Source: Yoonia sp. F2084L
Lineage (GTDB): Bacteria; Pseudomonadota; Alphaproteobacteria; Rhodobacterales; Rhodobacteraceae
Direction: 5' to 3'
DNA: 64,000 nucleotides
NCBI RefSeq assembly: GCF_023015625.1
Contig: NZ_JALKAH010000005.1
Coordinates: forward strand, 372,001-436,000
Made by a program: the position numbers and the translations under genes
The notes under the pieces: generated by a model
Seen by the model: the letters and a program-made list of their open reading frames with translations, nothing else
What the model was told of the DNA's origin: nothing
The model's database searches: none
Part shown: positions 17,731-27,767 of the stretch, one piece after another
How positions within the stretch are numbered: the first letter of the stretch is position 1
Layout: every line of letters begins with the position of its first letter

Positions 17731-19451
17731 TATGCGTTCTCCACTTTGGCTTGCTCTTCGGCGCGCAGGTCTTTGCGCAGGATTTTCCCAACATTCGATT
17801 TCGGCAACTCATCGCGGAATTCGACCGCTTTGGGCACCTTATAGGCGGTCAGATGTTCTTTGCAGTAGGCGCGGATTGCATCCTTATCGAGTGTCTCATC
17901 CCGTTTGACGATAAAGGCTTTCACCGCTTCGCCTGACGCACCATCTGGCACACCTATTACAGCAACCTCTTCCACGCCCGGATGGGCGGCGATCGTGTCT
18001 TCGATCTCATTTGGGTAGACGTTGAAGCCGGACACAAGGATCATATCCTTCTTGCGATCAACGATCCGAAAATAGCCATCGTCGTCCATGACGCCAATGT
18101 CGCCGGTCAATAGCCAGCCGTTCTGCAACGTCTTTGCGGTCTCTTCTGGCTTGTTCCAATAGCCTTTCATTACCTGCGGCCCCTTGGCGATCAACTCGCC
18201 CGGCTTTCCCAGTGGCACATCGGCCCCATCTTCATCTACGCATTTCACAACGGTGGACGGCAGTGGCACACCGATAGAGTTCAGGCGGCTTTTTCCGTAG
18301 GGGTTAAACGTCAAAATAGGCGAAGACTCGGTCAGCCCGTATCCTTCGAGCAGCGGCTTGCCCGTCAGTTTTTCCCAACGCTCAGCGACAACACCTTGCG
18401 TGGCCATGCCGCCAGAGGATGCGAATTTGAGGTGTTTAGGCGGCGTATCCTGAAACCAGATTTCGCCATTCAGACCGTTGAACAGCGTGTTCACACCGCT
18501 CAGCCACGTGATCTTATAGTTCTCAAACGCCCGCTTGAGGTTACTTAACGGCCGCGGGTTTGGGATCAGGATGTTATGCGCACCTTGCGAATACAGGCCC
18601 AAGAAATTCACGGTAAACGCAAAGACATGATAAAGCGGCAGTGCTGTCAGGGCGACTTCTTTGCCCTTCTCGAACTGCTCGATCAGCTCCATCGTTTGTT
18701 CCATATTCATCAGGATATTCGTGTGGGTCAGCATCGCGCCCTTGGACACGCCTGTGGTCCCGCCAGTGTATTGTAGGCACGCCACATCATCGGGATCAAT
18801 GGTGCTGCGATACCCATCCAACGCGTTGTGCATTTCTGCGTGCTTTGCGCGGCCCGCTTTGACAGCATCAGGCAACCGGATATGCGGCAAGGTAATCGGC
18901 TTGATTGTTTTGTCCCAGTATTTCTGGACCAGACCGACAATGCCCCGCGGCATTGCGGGCAGATACTCTGCCACCCGCGTTACGATCACATTCGGGATCG
19001 GATGGCCCTTCATCGCCTCAACCAATTTGTCTGCGAACATATCAACGACGACGATGGCGGCAGGCTCTGCATCAACAAACTGCTTTGCCATCTCTTCGGG
19101 AGTATAGAGCGGGTTGACGTTAACCAACACACAGCCCGCTTTGAACACCGCCATCGCGGCAATCGGATAAGCCAGGCAATTGGGCACCTGAATGGCGACA
19201 CGGTCACCTGTGTTCAGGCCTGCCGTTTCACGCAGATAGACCGCCAGCGCATCCGACATCTCATCGGCTTGGGCATAGGTCAGCGTGCCGTTCATCCCAT
19301 TGGGCAGGCAGGTGGTGAAGGCAGGCAAATCGCCGTAAACCTCGGCGATCGCGCTGATAAAATCACCTATGGTGCGATATTGGGGGGCATCAATGGTCTT
19401 ACGGACAGACGGACCATAAAAAGCCGTCCACGGGTGTGACTGATCTTGCAC
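17730..19451 (-). CDS. fadD: Long-chain fatty acid--CoA ligase
   Basis: 573 aa. AMP-binding motif (LQYTGGTTGVSKGAMLTH) near residue 225, EGYGLTESSP near 370, GWLLTGDIG near 450, and GFNVYPNEIED followed by SNVGKILRKDLR at the end. The length and the ACS signatures fit the FadD group. It activates long-chain fatty acids for beta-oxidation or phospholipid synthesis at the inner membrane. It is the first gene of a two-gene unit with the BASS transporter. Confidence 0.9.
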   Translation of the reverse strand: MQDQSHPWTAFYGPSVRKTIDAPQYRTIGDFISAIAEVYGDLPAFTTCLPNGMNGTLTYAQADEMSDALAVYLRETAGLNTGDRVAIQVPNCLAYPIAAMAVFKAGCVLVNVNPLYTPEEMAKQFVDAEPAAIVVVDMFADKLVEAMKGHPIPNVIVTRVAEYLPAMPRGIVGLVQKYWDKTIKPITLPHIRLPDAVKAGRAKHAEMHNALDGYRSTIDPDDVACLQYTGGTTGVSKGAMLTHTNILMNMEQTMELIEQFEKGKEVALTALPLYHVFAFTVNFLGLYSQGAHNILIPNPRPLSNLKRAFENYKITWLSGVNTLFNGLNGEIWFQDTPPKHLKFASSGGMATQGVVAERWEKLTGKPLLEGYGLTESSPILTFNPYGKSRLNSIGVPLPSTVVKCVDEDGADVPLGKPGELIAKGPQVMKGYWNKPEETAKTLQNGWLLTGDIGVMDDDGYFRIVDRKKDMILVSGFNVYPNEIEDTIAAHPGVEEVAVIGVPDGASGEAVKAFIVKRDETLDKDAIRAYCKEHLTAYKVPKAVEFRDELPKSNVGKILRKDLRAEEQAKVENA

Positions 19452-19573
19452 TGACTTCCTCCCAAAAGCATTTGGAAGAGATTAGCCTGTCTGATCGCTT
19501 TGTGAAGTGCTTGCGCGCGTCAGGTTAGTGGAATGACCCAACGTTTGATCGGCTCAGTCGCGATATTTGACGC

Positions 19574-19819
19574 TTACATGCCCCATGTCAGCAAAACGAG
19601 GCTTAGGATCAAGCCCGGTACAATCAGTTTCATCGGCCAGACCAAAGCGGGCACACCAAATGTGACGATTGCAAAACCCCAGATAGCGACGACTGCAAGG
19701 ATCAACAAAACGATCTTTGCTTCCGTACCAAGCGGGTACACGCGACCTTTTAGGTCCTGCAACGTTTCTTTCAAAGCAGCCGTATGCGGGCGAAGCATTT
19801 CTGGGTCGATAAAGCTCAT
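19574..19819 (-). CDS. Small two-helix membrane protein
   Basis: 81 aa. The frame is open for 106 further codons upstream, but the ATG at 19819 carries AAGGA 8 nt upstream and the longer reading looks non-coding. A charged N-terminus of about 33 residues (MSFIDPEMLRPHTAAL) precedes two hydrophobic segments (residues 35-57 and 62-80). No family is recognised. It stands alone between fadD and the phosphohexomutase. Confidence 0.7.
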   Translation of the reverse strand: MSFIDPEMLRPHTAALKETLQDLKGRVYPLGTEAKIVLLILAVVAIWGFAIVTFGVPALVWPMKLIVPGLILSLVLLTWGM

Positions 19820-19913
19820 AACTATTCCTTTATTTGCTGACCAGATAAGTCGCTTCACGCTGCAATGCAGAGGACAGATCGCCGCAGTTGCACAATGATC
19901 TGCACTATTGCGA

Positions 19914-21314
19914 TTAGCTTTTAATTTGGTGTGAACAGCCATCGCTGAGTGCACCACGCAAGGCGTCCAATCCGCGTGCAAGCACATCCTGCGCCGCAGC
20001 TTTGCTTTCAGCCTCAATATACAGTCTGAACTCAGGCGCATTTCCCGATGGACGCATATGCACGATGCGGCCAGATGCGAGGGCGATACGTATTCCATCC
20101 GTGCGATCCACCGACACGGGTTTATCGGAAAGCGCACTCAAAAATGCCGACCGCGCCTGCGCATCGCTGGCAATCGTTTCGACGAAGCGCTTTGCTTGTG
20201 CTGGGTCCACACCCTCCAACCGGTCCGTCGCTGTAAAGCGTGCGGGCTGCTGTGCGACCAGCTCCGCGACACCAACGTCTCGTGCTGCATACAACACCGC
20301 TAGAATGGGCAGCACCGCGTCACGAGTCATCAGCGGTGCGATCTTGGCCGCCGGACCTTGTGCTGCATATCCCAACAAAAAACCGCCGTTCGCCTCGTAC
20401 CCCACGGTATCTTTGCCAGCGTCCGACATCGCGGCAATCACGAAAGGCGAGCCGATTTTGGTGCGCGTGACCCGATCAAAGCACTCCAGCGCTTCCACAC
20501 CTGTGTTTGACGATACAGGCGTGACAACATGGGCTGCTTTCAGGCTGGCAGCCGTGATTTGCCCAAGGATATCACCGGGAATGACAACGCCTGTTTCATC
20601 CGTCAGCAAAGGGCGGTCCCCGTCAGCGTCGGTTGAGATTATTGCATCGCAGTCATGCGCCCGCGCCCAATCCTGCAACTGTTTACGTAAAACGGGTGAA
20701 ACAGCCTCTGTATCAATCGGTATGAACACATCAGAACGCCCAAGGCGGATCACCTCGGCCCCCAGATCAGTTATGATATCCGCCATCAAGTCGCGCCCAA
20801 CGGCGCTATGCTCATAAAGACCAATCCTTTTGCCACGCAGCGCATCTGCATAAGCCCCAAGCATGCGCTGCGCATAGGCCAGCCCAACATCCATACGCTG
20901 CATCACGCCATGCGATGCGTCAGTCGCCGGGACCTGACCTAATGACGCCATGATCTGCGCCTCATCCGCTTTGGTGATCTCACCACGGGTGGTGTAGAAC
21001 TTCAGCCCATTACGATCCGCAGGAATATGACTGCCTGTGACCATAATGGCACCCGCTTGGGCCCGTGACGCGGCAAGAGCCAGGGCAGGAACCGGGACCG
21101 CATCACACCAGGTGACGTCGATACCATGCGCTGTCACCGCATCCAGCACCATCCTTGCAATGGGTCCCGAGGATGGGCGCAAGTCATGGCCGATAAAGAC
21201 AGATGCCCCAACCGGACAAGCCGACAAGAACGCCCTGACATAGTCCGCGATAAGGGCTGGTGTCAGCTCTGTCACCAATCCGCGCAGGCCGCTGGTTCCG
21301 AATTTTGGGGTCAT
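19914..21314 (-). CDS. Phosphohexomutase (phosphomannomutase/phosphoglucomutase family)
   Basis: 466 aa. Phosphoserine loop MVTGSHIPADRNGLKF near residues 90-105 (TGSHIP in place of the usual TASHNP), metal-binding STDADGDRPLL near 225, a sugar-binding EANGGFLLG near 310 and the C-terminal RPSGNAPEFRLYIEA phosphate loop. It interconverts hexose 1- and 6-phosphates, usually mannose or glucose, for nucleotide-sugar synthesis. The open frame extends 107 codons upstream, but the ATG at 21314 (AAGG 9 nt upstream, then FGTSGLRG) matches the family start. Confidence 0.88.
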   Translation of the reverse strand: MTPKFGTSGLRGLVTELTPALIADYVRAFLSACPVGASVFIGHDLRPSSGPIARMVLDAVTAHGIDVTWCDAVPVPALALAASRAQAGAIMVTGSHIPADRNGLKFYTTRGEITKADEAQIMASLGQVPATDASHGVMQRMDVGLAYAQRMLGAYADALRGKRIGLYEHSAVGRDLMADIITDLGAEVIRLGRSDVFIPIDTEAVSPVLRKQLQDWARAHDCDAIISTDADGDRPLLTDETGVVIPGDILGQITAASLKAAHVVTPVSSNTGVEALECFDRVTRTKIGSPFVIAAMSDAGKDTVGYEANGGFLLGYAAQGPAAKIAPLMTRDAVLPILAVLYAARDVGVAELVAQQPARFTATDRLEGVDPAQAKRFVETIASDAQARSAFLSALSDKPVSVDRTDGIRIALASGRIVHMRPSGNAPEFRLYIEAESKAAAQDVLARGLDALRGALSDGCSHQIKS

Positions 21315-21447
21315 GCAATTGGGCCTTCTGAGGTATTCACAACCTAAAGGCGATGATCCGTGTTGCCTACCAATTTCTTCAATGCGCGGGTGCTGGTTGC
21401 GCTTCCCCCTTGGCATTGGGTAATGGCTGATCCGAAGGGGAACAGGC

Positions 21448-22308
21448 ATGGATATCAAAGCAATCGCGATGGGGCTGGCGTTCGCGTTCATGTGGTCCTC
21501 GGCCTTTACCTCGGCCCGGGTCATTGTCGAATACGCCCCGCCGCTAAGCGCGCTGGCGCTGCGGTTTCTGATTTCAGGACTGATCGGCGTTGCGATTGCG
21601 TGGATGCTGGGACAAACCGCACGGCTGAGCCGCAAACAGTGGCTTGGTGTCGTGATTTTTGGGGTCTGTCAGAACGCGCTATATCTTGGGCTGAATTTTG
21701 TCGCGATGCAAACGATCCCCGCATCTTTGGCGGCGATCATTGCGTCCACCATGCCGCTTTTGGTCGCGCTTGCGGGGTGGCTGATCTTTGGAAATCGGGT
21801 CAGGCCGTTAGGGATTGCAGGGCTGATTGCCGGTCTTGTTGGCGTCGTGCTGATCATGGGCGCGCGCCTGCAAGGCGGCGTTGATATTTATGGGCTGATC
21901 TTATGTGTGATCGGCGTTGTCTCACTGACCATCGCGACGCTGGCTGTTCTGGGCGCATCCTCGGGTGGCAATGTGCTGATGATTGTTGGCCTTCAGATGC
22001 TGGTCGGCAGCGCATTGCTGTGGGTGCCTGCGCTGACGCTGGAGGTGTGGGACGTCACTTGGAACTGGCAGTTGGTGGTGGCCTTTATCTACACCACCTT
22101 GGTGCCGGGCCTTGCGGCGACCTTGGTCTGGTTCTTGCTGGTTGGGCGCATAGGGGCGGTCAAGGCGTCCACCTTCCACTTTCTCAACCCTTTTCTGGGT
22201 GTCGCGATTGCAGCGGCACTTTTGGGCGAAGCGATTGGCGTACTGGACGTGATCGGAGTCGCAATTATCGCAGGCGGTATTCTGGCGGTGCAGTTATCGA
22301 AGCAATAG
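21448..22308 (+). CDS. EamA/DMT-family transporter
   Basis: 286 aa with ten predicted hydrophobic helices arranged as two EamA repeats. Typical residues are the N-terminal AFMWSSAFTSARVIVEYAPPLSALALRF and the second-repeat VPGLAATLVWFLLVGRIGAVKAS followed by FHFLNPFLGVAIAAALLGEAI. It is an inner-membrane exporter or exchanger of small metabolites; the substrate is unknown. AGGGG lies 7 nt before the ATG. It converges on aroC with only 5 bp between the stops. Confidence 0.88.
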   Translation: MDIKAIAMGLAFAFMWSSAFTSARVIVEYAPPLSALALRFLISGLIGVAIAWMLGQTARLSRKQWLGVVIFGVCQNALYLGLNFVAMQTIPASLAAIIASTMPLLVALAGWLIFGNRVRPLGIAGLIAGLVGVVLIMGARLQGGVDIYGLILCVIGVVSLTIATLAVLGASSGGNVLMIVGLQMLVGSALLWVPALTLEVWDVTWNWQLVVAFIYTTLVPGLAATLVWFLLVGRIGAVKASTFHFLNPFLGVAIAAALLGEAIGVLDVIGVAIIAGGILAVQLSKQ

Positions 22309-22313
22309 CCAAC

Positions 22314-23417
22314 CTAGCCGATAGACCCGCGCACCCCACCCGTTTGACCACGATCCAGCAATAAGTGATCAAGGATCACGCAGGCCATCATCGCCTCACC
22401 CACCGGCACGGCCCGGATACCCACGCAAGGGTCGTGCCGTCCTTTGGTGATCACCTCGGTCGGGCTGCCATCCATGCGGATGGATTTGCGCGGGCTCAGG
22501 ATCGACGAGGTTGGTTTCACAGCGAAGCGCACGACGATATCCTGCCCCGTGCTGATCCCGCCAAGAATGCCGCCGGCGTGGTTAGACGAATACTCTGGCC
22601 CGTTCGGTCCCATGAAAATCTCATCGGCATTATCGCGCCCTGTGAGCGCTGCGGCGGCCATGCCCTCACCGATCTCAACACCTTTCACGGCGTTGATGGA
22701 CATCATCGCTGCTGCCAAATCAGTATCTAACTTGGCATAGACGGGGGCACCAATACCTGCGGGAACGCCGCGCGCCACGACCTCAATGATCGCCCCGACA
22801 GAGTTGTGATCATCCTTGCGCAGCCATGCCAGATAGTCGTTCCATTCGGCTGCCGCCTCTGCATCGGGGCAAAAGAAGTCGTTTTGGTCGATCTGATCCC
22901 AATCAACGCGTGCCCGGTCGATTTGCTTGGTCCCCATCTGGGTCATATAGCCTTTGATCTGCACACCGGGGGCAATCGCCTTGATTGCCTCACGTGCCAC
23001 TCCTCCGGCTGCGACCCGTGACGCCGTTTCACGCGCCGATGACCGTCCGCCGCCACGCGGATCACGCAGCCCGTATTTCTGGTGGTAGGTAATATCCGCA
23101 TGTCCGGGCCGGAAGGTATTCAGAATATCGCCGTAGTCCTTTGACCGCTGGTCCGTATTCTCAATCATCAGTTGGATCGGGGTGCCGGTCGTTTTGCCCT
23201 CATAAACACCTGACAGAATTTTCACCGCATCAGGTTCATTCCGCTGGGTTGTGTTCTTGTTCAGACCGGGGCGGCGTTTGTCCATCCATTGCTGGATCAT
23301 CGGCGCTTCCAAAGGAACACCGGGCGGGCAGCCATCCACGGTCGCACCCAATGCAGGCCCATGGCTCTCACCCCAAGTGGTGTAGCGAAACAAATGACCG
23401 AAGCTGTTGATCGACAT
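22314..23417 (-). CDS. aroC: Chorismate synthase
   Basis: 367 aa. The three signature blocks are present: [20 protein letters not shown] at the N-terminus, [36 protein letters not shown] in the middle, and [17 protein letters not shown] near the end. It eliminates phosphate from EPSP to give chorismate with reduced FMN, the last shikimate step. GAGGGG lies 6 nt before the ATG. It is a single gene, divergent from the riboswitch-controlled thi operon. Confidence 0.96.
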   Translation of the reverse strand: MSINSFGHLFRYTTWGESHGPALGATVDGCPPGVPLEAPMIQQWMDKRRPGLNKNTTQRNEPDAVKILSGVYEGKTTGTPIQLMIENTDQRSKDYGDILNTFRPGHADITYHQKYGLRDPRGGGRSSARETASRVAAGGVAREAIKAIAPGVQIKGYMTQMGTKQIDRARVDWDQIDQNDFFCPDAEAAAEWNDYLAWLRKDDHNSVGAIIEVVARGVPAGIGAPVYAKLDTDLAAAMMSINAVKGVEIGEGMAAAALTGRDNADEIFMGPNGPEYSSNHAGGILGGISTGQDIVVRFAVKPTSSILSPRKSIRMDGSPTEVITKGRHDPCVGIRAVPVGEAMMACVILDHLLLDRGQTGGVRGSIG

Positions 23418-23512
23418 GAAAATCCCCTCTGCCAGACGGGTCTAGCGGGGGTGACAATCAGGCTCAAGTGCTTTCCCTTGCGTCCCTGCCCGATCCGGCA
23501 TAGCTAAAGCGT

Positions 23513-23597
23513 ACCTCGGGGGGCCATTCATTGGCTGAGATGTGCTGCGCACGGACCCGTAGAACCTGAACCGGTTAAGACCGGCGGAGGGAAGGTT
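23513..23597 (+). promoter_or_regulatory. TPP riboswitch (THI element)
   Basis: The conserved core is directly readable: CTCGGGGGGCC, then GGCTGAGA, GGACCC, GAACCTGA and a closing GGAGGGAAGG. P1 can form between ACCT (23513-23516) and AGGT (23593-23596). The element lies 48 nt upstream of the thiB start and its GGAGG ribosome site. Thiamine pyrophosphate binding is expected to turn off thiBPQ expression, the standard arrangement. Confidence 0.93.
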
Positions 23598-23645
23598 TAG
23601 CATCCCCGCTATCCCCCAATCCGCCCGTCGCATTTGGAGGATACG

Positions 23646-24635
23646 ATGCGAAACACCACCTATCTGCCAGCTGTCGCGGGACTTGCCCTTTGTGCCACAG
23701 GCGCAATGGCCGAGACCCCGGTGCTGCAAGTTATGACCTACGACAGTTTTGTCACCGAATGGGGCCCCGGCCCGGCGATTGAGGCAGCGTTCGAGGCTGA
23801 ATGTGCCTGTGATCTGCAATTTGTCGGCACGGGTGACGGTGCTGCCCTGCTGGCGCGGTTGCAGTTGGAAGGGCCACGGACCGAAGCAGATATCGTGCTG
23901 GGTCTGGATACCAATCTGACGGCTGCTGCACGCGAAACAGGGCTGTTCGCACCGCATGGTGTTGACGCTGATCTTGATCTTCCAATCGCATGGACAGACG
24001 CAGACTTCCTGCCATTTGACTGGGGCTATTTCGCATTTGTGGGCAATGCTGGCGCTGATGCGCCTGCATCATTGCGCGCGCTGGCCGATAGCAACATCAA
24101 GATCGTGATTCAGGACCCGCGTTCCTCCACGCCGGGCTTGGGCCTGCTTATGTGGGTCAAGACGGCCTATGCTGATGAAGCACCTGCGCTTTGGGCGGAC
24201 CTGTCCGACAACGTCGTCACGGTGACATCTGGTTGGTCCGAAGCATACGGTATGTTCCTTGAGGGCGAAGCTGACGCCGTTCTCTCCTACACCACATCCC
24301 CGGCCTATCACCTGATCGCCGAAGAGGACGACAGCAAGGTCGCATGGGCCTTTGACGAAGGCCATTACATGCAGGTCGAGGTCGCAGGCAAAGTAGCGGG
24401 CACCGACCAGCCAGAGCTTGCGGACCAATTCCTTGCCTTCATGGTGTCCGAAGGGTTCCAAAGCGTGATCCCGACGACAAACTGGATGTATCCGGCTGTG
24501 ACACCCGCTGGCGGCTTGCCTGAGGGGTTCGAGACATTGGTCACACCGGCAAAATCATTGCTGCTGTCACCCGAAGATGCCGCAGCAAAGCGTGACGCGG
24601 CGCTGGATGAATGGCGCACAGCGCTGTCCCAGTAA
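23646..24635 (+). CDS. thiB: Thiamine ABC transporter substrate-binding protein
   Basis: 329 aa. A signal peptide is visible (MRNTTYLPAVAGLALCATGAMA, cut before ETPVL). The mature protein opens LQVMTYDSFVTEWGPGPAIE, and GDGAALLARLQLEGPRTEADIVLGLDTNL follows, both typical of ThiB/TbpA. Near the C-terminus FMYPAVTP-like (NWMYPAVTPAGGLPEGF) is also diagnostic. It binds thiamine and its phosphates in the periplasm. The ATG at 23646 is preferred over an in-frame TTG at 23634 because GGAGG lies 5 nt upstream. Confidence 0.93.
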   Translation: MRNTTYLPAVAGLALCATGAMAETPVLQVMTYDSFVTEWGPGPAIEAAFEAECACDLQFVGTGDGAALLARLQLEGPRTEADIVLGLDTNLTAAARETGLFAPHGVDADLDLPIAWTDADFLPFDWGYFAFVGNAGADAPASLRALADSNIKIVIQDPRSSTPGLGLLMWVKTAYADEAPALWADLSDNVVTVTSGWSEAYGMFLEGEADAVLSYTTSPAYHLIAEEDDSKVAWAFDEGHYMQVEVAGKVAGTDQPELADQFLAFMVSEGFQSVIPTTNWMYPAVTPAGGLPEGFETLVTPAKSLLLSPEDAAAKRDAALDEWRTALSQ

Positions 24636-26140
24636 CAGCGCGCTGGCCCAGCGCCGCGGCAGCGGCGCTGGTGCTTGTGCTGACCCTTGGCACGCTGGTT
24701 GCTGTTGCCTGGCGTGCCGAATGGGGCGGTGGCCTGGCCCCCGCGGATTGGGCCGCGATCCGGTTTACAGTGATCCAAGCCCTACTGTCTGCACTGATCA
24801 GCATCGTGCTTGCCATTCCGGTTGCGCGCGCTCTGGCACGCCGCCAATTTCGTGGGCGACAGGTATTGATCACGCTTCTGGGTGCACCTTTCCTTTTACC
24901 AGTTATCGTTGCCGTCCTCGGACTTCTTGCCGTCTTTGGACGCGGCGGGATCGTCAACGATGCTGTCACTGCCCTTGGGCTGGAGCCGATCTCGATCTTT
25001 GGGCTGCATGGCGTTGTCCTGGCCCATGTCTTTTTTAACATGCCATTGGCGATCCGTTTTCTCCTTCAGGGTTGGCTGGCTATTCCGGCTGAACGTTTTC
25101 GGCTCGCCGCCTCTTTGAACGCACCTGTCGGGCGGCTGTTGGAGTGGCCGATGTTGCGCAGTGTCGTGCCCAGCACCTTCCTGGTGATTTTTCTGATTTG
25201 TCTGACCAGTTTCGCCGTCGCCCTGACAATGGGCGGCGGGCCAAGGGCGACGACTGTGGAGTTGGCGATCTATCAAGCGGTGCGCTTTGACTTTGATCTG
25301 GGACGTGCCGCGCTGCTGGCCTGTGTTCAGTTTGCCCTTTGCGTCGCCGCTGCCTTTCTGGCGTGGCGCGTCACTGGCGAAGACATGATGGGTGCCGGGC
25401 TGGACCGGGTTGTGCAGCGTTGGGACCTGAGGCGACCCAGCATCGACTACGCGATGATCACCTGTGCGGCCCTCTTCTTGCTTCTTCCTTTGGCGATGGT
25501 GGTGTGGCGCGGGTTACCCGGCCTTTTTGAGATGCCGACAACAATCTGGCTGGCGGCCTCGCGATCCATTGTCGTTGCAATCGGATCAGCGGCCCTGTGC
25601 ATCGCGATGGCACTGGCGCTGGCCTTGCGCGGAGGTGCGATGGTTGCCGTGATCGGGGTTTTGCCCTTGGCGGCTTCGGGGCTTGTTGTGGGAACAGGCG
25701 CGTTTTTGATCGTCTTTCCATTTGTGCGCCCATCTGACGTGGCCCTGCTTGTTACAATGCTGGTGAACGCAACCTTGGCGCTGCCTTTCGCGCTGCGTTC
25801 AATCGCGCCTGCGGTGGCGCAGGTGCAGACGGATTACGGGCGATTGGGGGCATCGCTGAATATGACCGGCTGGTCATGGCTGCGTTTGGTGGTCTTGCCG
25901 CGCATCCGCCGTCCCTTGGGGTTTGCGACGGGGTTGGCCGCAGCGCTATCCATGGGAGACCTGGGCGTGATCGCGCTTTTTGCCGGACAGGCCGAAGAAA
26001 CGCTGCCGCTTGCGATGTACCGTTTAATGGGAGCCTACCAGATGGAAACAGCGGCAAGTGCGGCGCTGCTTTTGGTCACGCTCAGCTTGGCCTTGTTTTG
26101 GATATGTGACCGCGGAGGACGCACAAATGCTGACATGTGA
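24611..26140 (+). CDS. thiP: Thiamine ABC transporter permease
   Basis: 509 aa with about twelve hydrophobic helices in two halves. Each half carries an EAA-like loop for ATPase contact (RLAASLNAPVGRLLEWPMLRSV near residue 170 and RLGASLNMTGWSWLRLVVLPRI near 420). It is the inner-membrane pore of the thiamine importer. Its start overlaps the end of thiB by 25 nt and its end overlaps thiQ by 14 nt, so all three are one coupled unit. Confidence 0.92.
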   Translation: MAHSAVPVTARWPSAAAAALVLVLTLGTLVAVAWRAEWGGGLAPADWAAIRFTVIQALLSALISIVLAIPVARALARRQFRGRQVLITLLGAPFLLPVIVAVLGLLAVFGRGGIVNDAVTALGLEPISIFGLHGVVLAHVFFNMPLAIRFLLQGWLAIPAERFRLAASLNAPVGRLLEWPMLRSVVPSTFLVIFLICLTSFAVALTMGGGPRATTVELAIYQAVRFDFDLGRAALLACVQFALCVAAAFLAWRVTGEDMMGAGLDRVVQRWDLRRPSIDYAMITCAALFLLLPLAMVVWRGLPGLFEMPTTIWLAASRSIVVAIGSAALCIAMALALALRGGAMVAVIGVLPLAASGLVVGTGAFLIVFPFVRPSDVALLVTMLVNATLALPFALRSIAPAVAQVQTDYGRLGASLNMTGWSWLRLVVLPRIRRPLGFATGLAAALSMGDLGVIALFAGQAEETLPLAMYRLMGAYQMETAASAALLLVTLSLALFWICDRGGRTNADM

Positions 26141-26819
26141 TAGGCTGGTTTTGCAGCAGGGATTGTTTTCGCTGACAGCAAATGTTGGGTTTGAGGTTGG
26201 TCTGGTGACAGCGCTCATCGGTCCTTCGGGAGCGGGGAAATCAACACTTTTGGCTGCGATTGCCGGGTTCTTGCAGCCAAGTTCTGGGCGGTTGCTTTGG
26301 GACGGCACTAATCTGACTGACGCAGCACCCGGCGCGCGGCCGGTCAGTGTGCTATTTCAGGACAACAACCTGTTTCCCCACCTCAGTACAGCACAGAATG
26401 TGGGTCTTGGGCTGCGACCTGATCTAAAGCTGGACGGTGCCCAGCACTCACAGGTTGGGGCGGCATTGGCCGACGTCGGATTGGACGGCTTTGCAGATCG
26501 CAAGCCCAGCGCGTTGTCGGGCGGGCAGCAAAGTCGCGTTGCCTTGGCCCGTGTGCTGGTGGCCGATCGCCCGATTGTGCTGCTGGATGAACCCTTTGCC
26601 GCACTCGGTCCCGCCTTGAAGGATGAGATGTTGGATCTTGTGCGATCCAAGCTGAAGACAGCAGGCAAAACGATCATTATGGTCACACACGACCCGAGCG
26701 ATGCGCGGCGCATCGCGGATCAAGCAGCGCTGGTCGCCGACGGCACGGTCGCACAGCCGGTGGCGACAGACAGCTTGCTGGACAACCCACCACCCGCACT
26801 GGCGGCCTATCTGGGCTAG
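26127..26819 (+). CDS. thiQ: Thiamine ABC transporter ATP-binding protein
   Basis: 230 aa. Walker A (GPSGAGKSTLLAAIAG), Q-loop (FQDNNLFPHLS), ABC signature (LSGGQQSRVALARV), Walker B (PIVLLDEPFAALGP) and the switch His (VTHDPSDARR) are all present. It drives thiamine import. The ATG at 26127 has GGAGG 8 nt upstream. An in-frame upstream start at 26058 lies inside thiP and would add a non-homologous extension, so it is rejected. Confidence 0.93.
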   Translation: MLTCDRLVLQQGLFSLTANVGFEVGLVTALIGPSGAGKSTLLAAIAGFLQPSSGRLLWDGTNLTDAAPGARPVSVLFQDNNLFPHLSTAQNVGLGLRPDLKLDGAQHSQVGAALADVGLDGFADRKPSALSGGQQSRVALARVLVADRPIVLLDEPFAALGPALKDEMLDLVRSKLKTAGKTIIMVTHDPSDARRIADQAALVADGTVAQPVATDSLLDNPPPALAAYLG

Positions 26820-26846
26820 GAGTCGCGCACCGTCTGGCGTAACGCA

Positions 26847-26880
26847 AAAGGCCCGCTGCAACAGCGGGCCTTTGTTTGTT
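26847..26880 (+). terminator. Rho-independent terminator after thiQ
   Basis: AAAGGCCCGCTG (26847-26858) pairs over 12 bp with CAGCGGGCCTTT (26862-26873) around a CAA loop and is followed by TGTTTGTTT. It ends the thi operon and may also serve petC from the other strand, since the 5' arm has A-rich flanks that read as U on the minus strand. Confidence 0.9.
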
Positions 26881-26893
26881 TGATCTGTTGATC

Positions 26894-27751
26894 CTAGTCT
26901 TTGTGCTTATGCGGTGCCCAAAGACGCTTATTGGTCAGATACAGCAATACGGACAGTACTGTCAGAAACAGCACACCGGTCAGGCCAGCCTGTTTGCGTG
27001 CCATCAACTTAGGCTCGGCTGTCCACATCAGGAAGGCAGCGACGTCCTGCGAAACGGCTTCAAGCTCAGTTGAAGATCCATCAGCATAGTCCACATCATC
27101 GCCCCAAAGCGGTTGTGACATTGCGATCCAAGACCCCGGCACTTTGTGTTTGCCGTGTTCGTCCTTACAGCTTTCGGGAAAACCGCCCGCAGCGAAAGCT
27201 ACGTTGTAGAAACCGTCCATCGGCTCGCCTTCCAGCGCGCATTCGGGCTCTTCGTGGTAGCCGGTCATCAGGGACGCGATATATTCCGCGCCGCCCATGC
27301 CGTTCACGAATTGGCTGATACCCGTGCCGTAAGGGCCGCTAAAGCCTGCACGCGCCTTGGCCATTAGGCTGAGGTCAGGTGCATTTGACAGGCTTGAACT
27401 CGGGAACTTGTCTGCTGGCGTAGCAGTCCGAAAGTCGCCTTCACCATCGAACAACGACTGATCGAAGATTTCATAGAACTCTGAATACGCCCGCATCTGA
27501 TCTTCTGGCAGCGCGGGGCCGCCTTCGTCAGACAAGTTGCGGAACGCGACAAGCTCTAGTCCGTGACACGCTGCACAAATCTCAGTGTAGACCTGCAGGC
27601 CACGCTGAAGTTGCATTTGGTCAAAGCTGCCGAATGGCCCCTCGAAAGAGAAATCATAGTCAGTGACTTCAATCTCAAGCTCTGCGGCTGTTGCCTGCCC
27701 TGCAGTCAGGGCAAGCGCCATAGCAGCGGTGAGTGATAATTTGCGGAACAT
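26894..27751 (-). CDS. petC: Cytochrome c1 of the bc1 complex
   Basis: 285 aa. Signal peptide (cut after GQATA), haem c site CAACH at residues 59-63, the axial Met region ([12 protein letters not shown]) and one C-terminal membrane anchor ([20 protein letters not shown]) ending in a His/Lys tail. It passes electrons from the Rieske protein to soluble cytochrome c. The ATG at 27751 is chosen because the signal peptide starts there; the frame is open 18 codons further. Last gene of petABC, 16 bp after petB. Confidence 0.95.
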   Translation of the reverse strand: MFRKLSLTAAMALALTAGQATAAELEIEVTDYDFSFEGPFGSFDQMQLQRGLQVYTEICAACHGLELVAFRNLSDEGGPALPEDQMRAYSEFYEIFDQSLFDGEGDFRTATPADKFPSSSLSNAPDLSLMAKARAGFSGPYGTGISQFVNGMGGAEYIASLMTGYHEEPECALEGEPMDGFYNVAFAAGGFPESCKDEHGKHKVPGSWIAMSQPLWGDDVDYADGSSTELEAVSQDVAAFLMWTAEPKLMARKQAGLTGVLFLTVLSVLLYLTNKRLWAPHKHKD

Positions 27752-27767
27752 TACTCTTGGTCCTTTC